Below, piece by piece: positions 62,020-64,000 of a stretch of DNA of 64,000 bases. The notes beneath the pieces are model-generated. The model saw nothing but the letters and a program-made list of their open reading frames with translations. It did not search any database and was not told where the DNA came from. Origin of the DNA: Bifidobacterium cuniculi (lineage in GTDB: Bacteria; Actinomycetota; Actinomycetes; Actinomycetales; Bifidobacteriaceae); contig NZ_JGYV01000010.1 in assembly GCF_000741575.1 (NCBI RefSeq), positions 62,001 to 126,000 on the forward strand. The letters are read 5' to 3'. Positions within the stretch are counted from its first letter, which is position 1. The number at the start of each line of letters is the position of its first letter. The translations under genes and the position numbers were made by a program.

Positions 62020-64000
62020 TCAGCTGCGGCGCTTGGCGGCAACCATCACGCCCGCACCCATGAGCATGGCCATCACACCGGCCACAGCCAGAGCCGTCAC
62101 GTCCGAACCGGTGGACGCCAGTTGCGCGGCACGCTCCACGGCCTGCACGCTCTCCGGCACACCGGCCACCGTGTTGTCCGCAACAGTGGTGCCAGTGGCG
62201 CCGCCGGTCTTGTCAACCGCGCCGATCACGGTGGCCCCACCATGCACACCACCAACCGTGCCGGTCGAACCATTGGCGCCGGTCGAACCATTGGCGCCGG
62301 TCGAACCATTGGTGGCACCATTGTGGTTCTGGCCGTCCAGCAACGCCGCCAATGCAGCCTTCGCCGCCGCGACCTCCCGCTCACGCTGCGACACGGCCTC
62401 GCCGGCCTCACGGTACGCGTCCTGCGCGTCCTTGAGCATGGCCTTGGCCTCATCCAGCGCCTTATTGGCCTCGTCCAGCTTGGCCTGCGCGGCCTTCACC
62501 TCCGGCGTGTCCCACGCGGCCTTCTTCGCCGCGTCCAGCGCGGCCTGCGCGTCCGCCACCTGCCGTTCGGCCTCCGTCTTCGCCGTTTGCGCCGCTTCCA
62601 CGGCCGCCTTGGCCTGCGCGGCATCACGGTCCGCGCCGGCCAATGTCTGTTCGGCTTGGGTGAGCTTGGCGCGGGCGTCCTTGAGATCCTGCTCACGGTC
62701 CGCCAGCGTGGCCTTCGCCTCACCCAACCGGGTGACCAGCGCGTTGGCGTCCTCCACCCGCTGCGTGGCCCCGGCCAGCTCATCGGCGGCCTCATCAGCC
62801 GCCTGCTTCGCCTGCTGTGCACGCTGCGCCATCTCGTCGGCCTCCTGTTTGGCCGCCTTGTACGCCTCTTGTGCACGGGTGAGGTTCGCCGCCGCATCCT
62901 GCATGGCCGCATACTCGGCCGCGGCCTTGTCCGCCGCCAGTTTGGCCTGCTCCGCATCCGCCGTGGCGTCCTGCGCGGCCGCAGTGGCCTTGTCCGCCGC
63001 CTGCTTCGCCGTGGCATACTCACCCTTGGCCGCATCGAACGCGGCCTGCGCGGCTGTCACGCGCCCATTGGCGTCCGACAACGCCCGGTTGGCCTGCTTC
63101 GCCTCCGTATCCGCCGCCGCCAGGGCGCTCTGGGCCGTCTCATCGGCCTGCTGCGCCTTGGTGTGCTCGGCCACAGCCTGCGACTGCGCGGCCTGCGCGT
63201 CCGTTAGATCCTTGTCCGCGGCCTGCTTGGCCACGTTCGTGGCCTGCACACGCGCATTGGCCTCGTCCAGCAACGCCTGCGCGTCCGACACGGCCTTGCG
63301 GGCCGCCTCCAGTTTCGCCTTCGCTGTCTGCAACCCATTCACATACGCCTCGGCCTGCGCCAGATACTCATCCGCATCCGTGTACGGGCCCGTTTCCTTC
63401 ATCGCCCGCAGCTGTTCGGTGCGCGCGTCACGGAACCCGTTCGAGGTGTGGGTGAAGAACTCCTGCGCCGCGGTCGGCGGCGCGTACGGCAGATCACGGT
63501 GGACCTGCGTGATGGCCGCGCCGGTCGCGTACGACTGGTCACGCAGATTGATGTAATGGCCCACCTTCTGCCACAGGTCCGGGTACGTGGTCTGGATGCC
63601 AAGCGCCTCCATGTTCTCCAACCCCGGATAGTTGCCGGAGGCGACCGCCTCATCGTACGTTTCCTTCTCCGCGGTCCACCAACGCTCATACGGGGTGTCC
63701 GTGCCCCACGCCAGATTCTCCGAGGAGTAGAAATTGCCGGAATGGCCCAGGAGCACGGTCGCGTAGTTCGCGTTCACCATCGCCTGCGCCATGGCGAAAT
63801 CGGACACAGGCAACGGGTCCAACCCCATGGTGGCACGCAGCCGGTTGGTCTCCTGCACCATCTTGATGCCCGCGATCAGATTCGGCAGGCTCGTCGCATC
63901 ACCCTCTGCGCCGATATGCGTGTAATCAAGGACACCGTCCATGTAGTACGCGTCCGGGTTGGTGAGCGCCTCCTGTGCGATGAGGCTGCCGCGATGCTGG
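62020..64000 (-). CDS. LPxTG surface protein with CAP-like domain, SEC10/PgrA-like (N-terminus cut off)
   Basis: The frame is open to the right edge, so signal peptide and first residues are missing; about 659 residues are visible. Order: a CAP/SCP-like region (AMVNANYATVLLGHSGNFYSSENLAWG, W-x3-E-x2, TYPDLWQKVGHYINLRD, given in parts), a ~300-residue Ala-rich coiled coil, a Gly/Ser/Thr/Asn linker with three GSTGAN units, the sorting signal LASTG, a membrane helix and KRRS. This layout resembles SEC10/PgrA surface-exclusion proteins of conjugative plasmids, which hinder redundant uptake. The family match is by eye. Confidence 0.8.
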   Translation of the reverse strand, partial: QHRGSLIAQEALTNPDAYYMDGVLDYTHIGAEGDATSLPNLIAGIKMVQETNRLRATMGLDPLPVSDFAMAQAMVNANYATVLLGHSGNFYSSENLAWGTDTPYERWWTAEKETYDEAVASGNYPGLENMEALGIQTTYPDLWQKVGHYINLRDQSYATGAAITQVHRDLPYAPPTAAQEFFTHTSNGFRDARTEQLRAMKETGPYTDADEYLAQAEAYVNGLQTAKAKLEAARKAVSDAQALLDEANARVQATNVAKQAADKDLTDAQAAQSQAVAEHTKAQQADETAQSALAAADTEAKQANRALSDANGRVTAAQAAFDAAKGEYATAKQAADKATAAAQDATADAEQAKLAADKAAAEYAAMQDAAANLTRAQEAYKAAKQEADEMAQRAQQAKQAADEAADELAGATQRVEDANALVTRLGEAKATLADREQDLKDARAKLTQAEQTLAGADRDAAQAKAAVEAAQTAKTEAERQVADAQAALDAAKKAAWDTPEVKAAQAKLDEANKALDEAKAMLKDAQDAYREAGEAVSQREREVAAAKAALAALLDGQNHNGATNGSTGANGSTGANGSTGTVGGVHGGATVIGAVDKTGGATGTTVADNTVAGVPESVQAVERAAQLASTGSDVTALAVAGVMAMLMGAGVMVAAKRRS
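62263..62316. repeat. 18-bp tandem repeat in the surface protein linker
   Basis: Three head-to-tail units of GGTCGAACCATTGGCGCC (the third diverges at its end), coding the GSTGAN units just before the wall anchor. The reading frame is kept whatever the unit number, so length may vary between strains. Confidence 0.85.

Larger units (their letters stand above)
36426..64000. mobile_element. Integrative conjugative element, left ~27.6 kb
   Basis: Begins at a tRNA 3'-end fragment and carries a VirB4/TraE-type ATPase, a surface-exclusion-like LPxTG protein, an excisionase-like HTH protein, a helicase, a toxin-antitoxin set, a pilus operon and many small unknown genes. Leucine codons shift visibly to TTG compared with the CTG/CTC-rich core genes. 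No integrase, relaxase or VirD4-type coupling protein is in view; they must lie right of 64,000 if the element is whole. A phage is less likely because no head or tail genes are present. Confidence 0.75.

Noticed and set aside
62033..63556. Long Ala/Ser-rich open frame on the + strand at 62-63.5 kb
   Set aside because: It mirrors the Ala-rich coiled coil of the LPxTG protein; its composition comes from the repetitive GCC/GGC codons of the real gene.
36426..64000. Prophage instead of conjugative element
   Set aside because: No capsid, portal, terminase, tail or lysis genes are present, whereas a VirB4-type ATPase and exclusion-like surface protein are.

Overview
The window looks like a Bifidobacterium chromosome (high GC, species not determined). 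Reasons: a fused Cmk-Der protein, RbpA, the DUF881/small-basic-protein/FHA cluster, PimA-PatA-PIP synthase, a PerM-like gene between sucD and purH, and a UTP-glucose-1-phosphate uridylyltransferase of the eukaryote-like type.

Positions 1 to about 36.4 kb are core chromosome. 1-6.9 kb (+ strand): lgt (cut by the left edge), rpe, hisE, hisG, a CDP-alcohol phosphatidyltransferase, then two DUF881 proteins around a small basic protein, a GarA-type FHA protein, a MerR/FtsR-like regulator and a membrane protein, mostly coupled by 1-4 base overlaps. 7-14.7 kb (- strand): HAD phosphatase, rbpA, helY, a small membrane protein, a double WYL regulator and the uridylyltransferase. 15-18 kb: tRNA-Pro, cmk-der and an rRNA pseudouridine synthase. 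18-31 kb: a MIP channel, purH, perM-like, sucDC, apt, yajC, ruvBAC, yebC and the phosphatidylinositol mannoside genes. 32-36 kb: thrS, a DUF2971 gene, five tRNA genes (Gly, Val, Val, Cys, Gly) and a small membrane protein. Many intergenic spaces carry long, near-perfect hairpins; one has 53-bp arms.

From 36,426 to the right edge lies what I read as the left ~27.6 kb of an integrative conjugative element. Its left end is a 21-bp copy of a tRNA-Val 3' end that has lost the rest of the tRNA but still has a terminator where the tRNA's terminator should be. The element would continue past 64,000 to an intact tRNA-Val. It carries an excisionase-like HTH protein, a sortase-dependent pilus operon (major pilin, class C sortase, large tip-type subunit), a SNF2-like helicase, a VirB4/TraE-type ATPase with two small partners, a secreted HNH nuclease with a small membrane protein, a run of nine tightly coupled small genes ending in a zinc-finger/MazG-like protein, a HigBA-like toxin-antitoxin set with a third small protein, and an LPxTG surface protein resembling SEC10/PgrA surface-exclusion proteins. 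No integrase, relaxase or coupling protein is visible; they would have to lie to the right.

The most unusual structure is a pair of ~317-bp direct repeats (54,408 and 56,263). Each is packed with direct and inverted copies of GTCGGTGAAGAAAC and placed upstream of a leftward operon (VirB4 operon; membrane protein-HNH nuclease operon). They look like a duplicated control module for conjugation genes and are the best candidate here for something undescribed.
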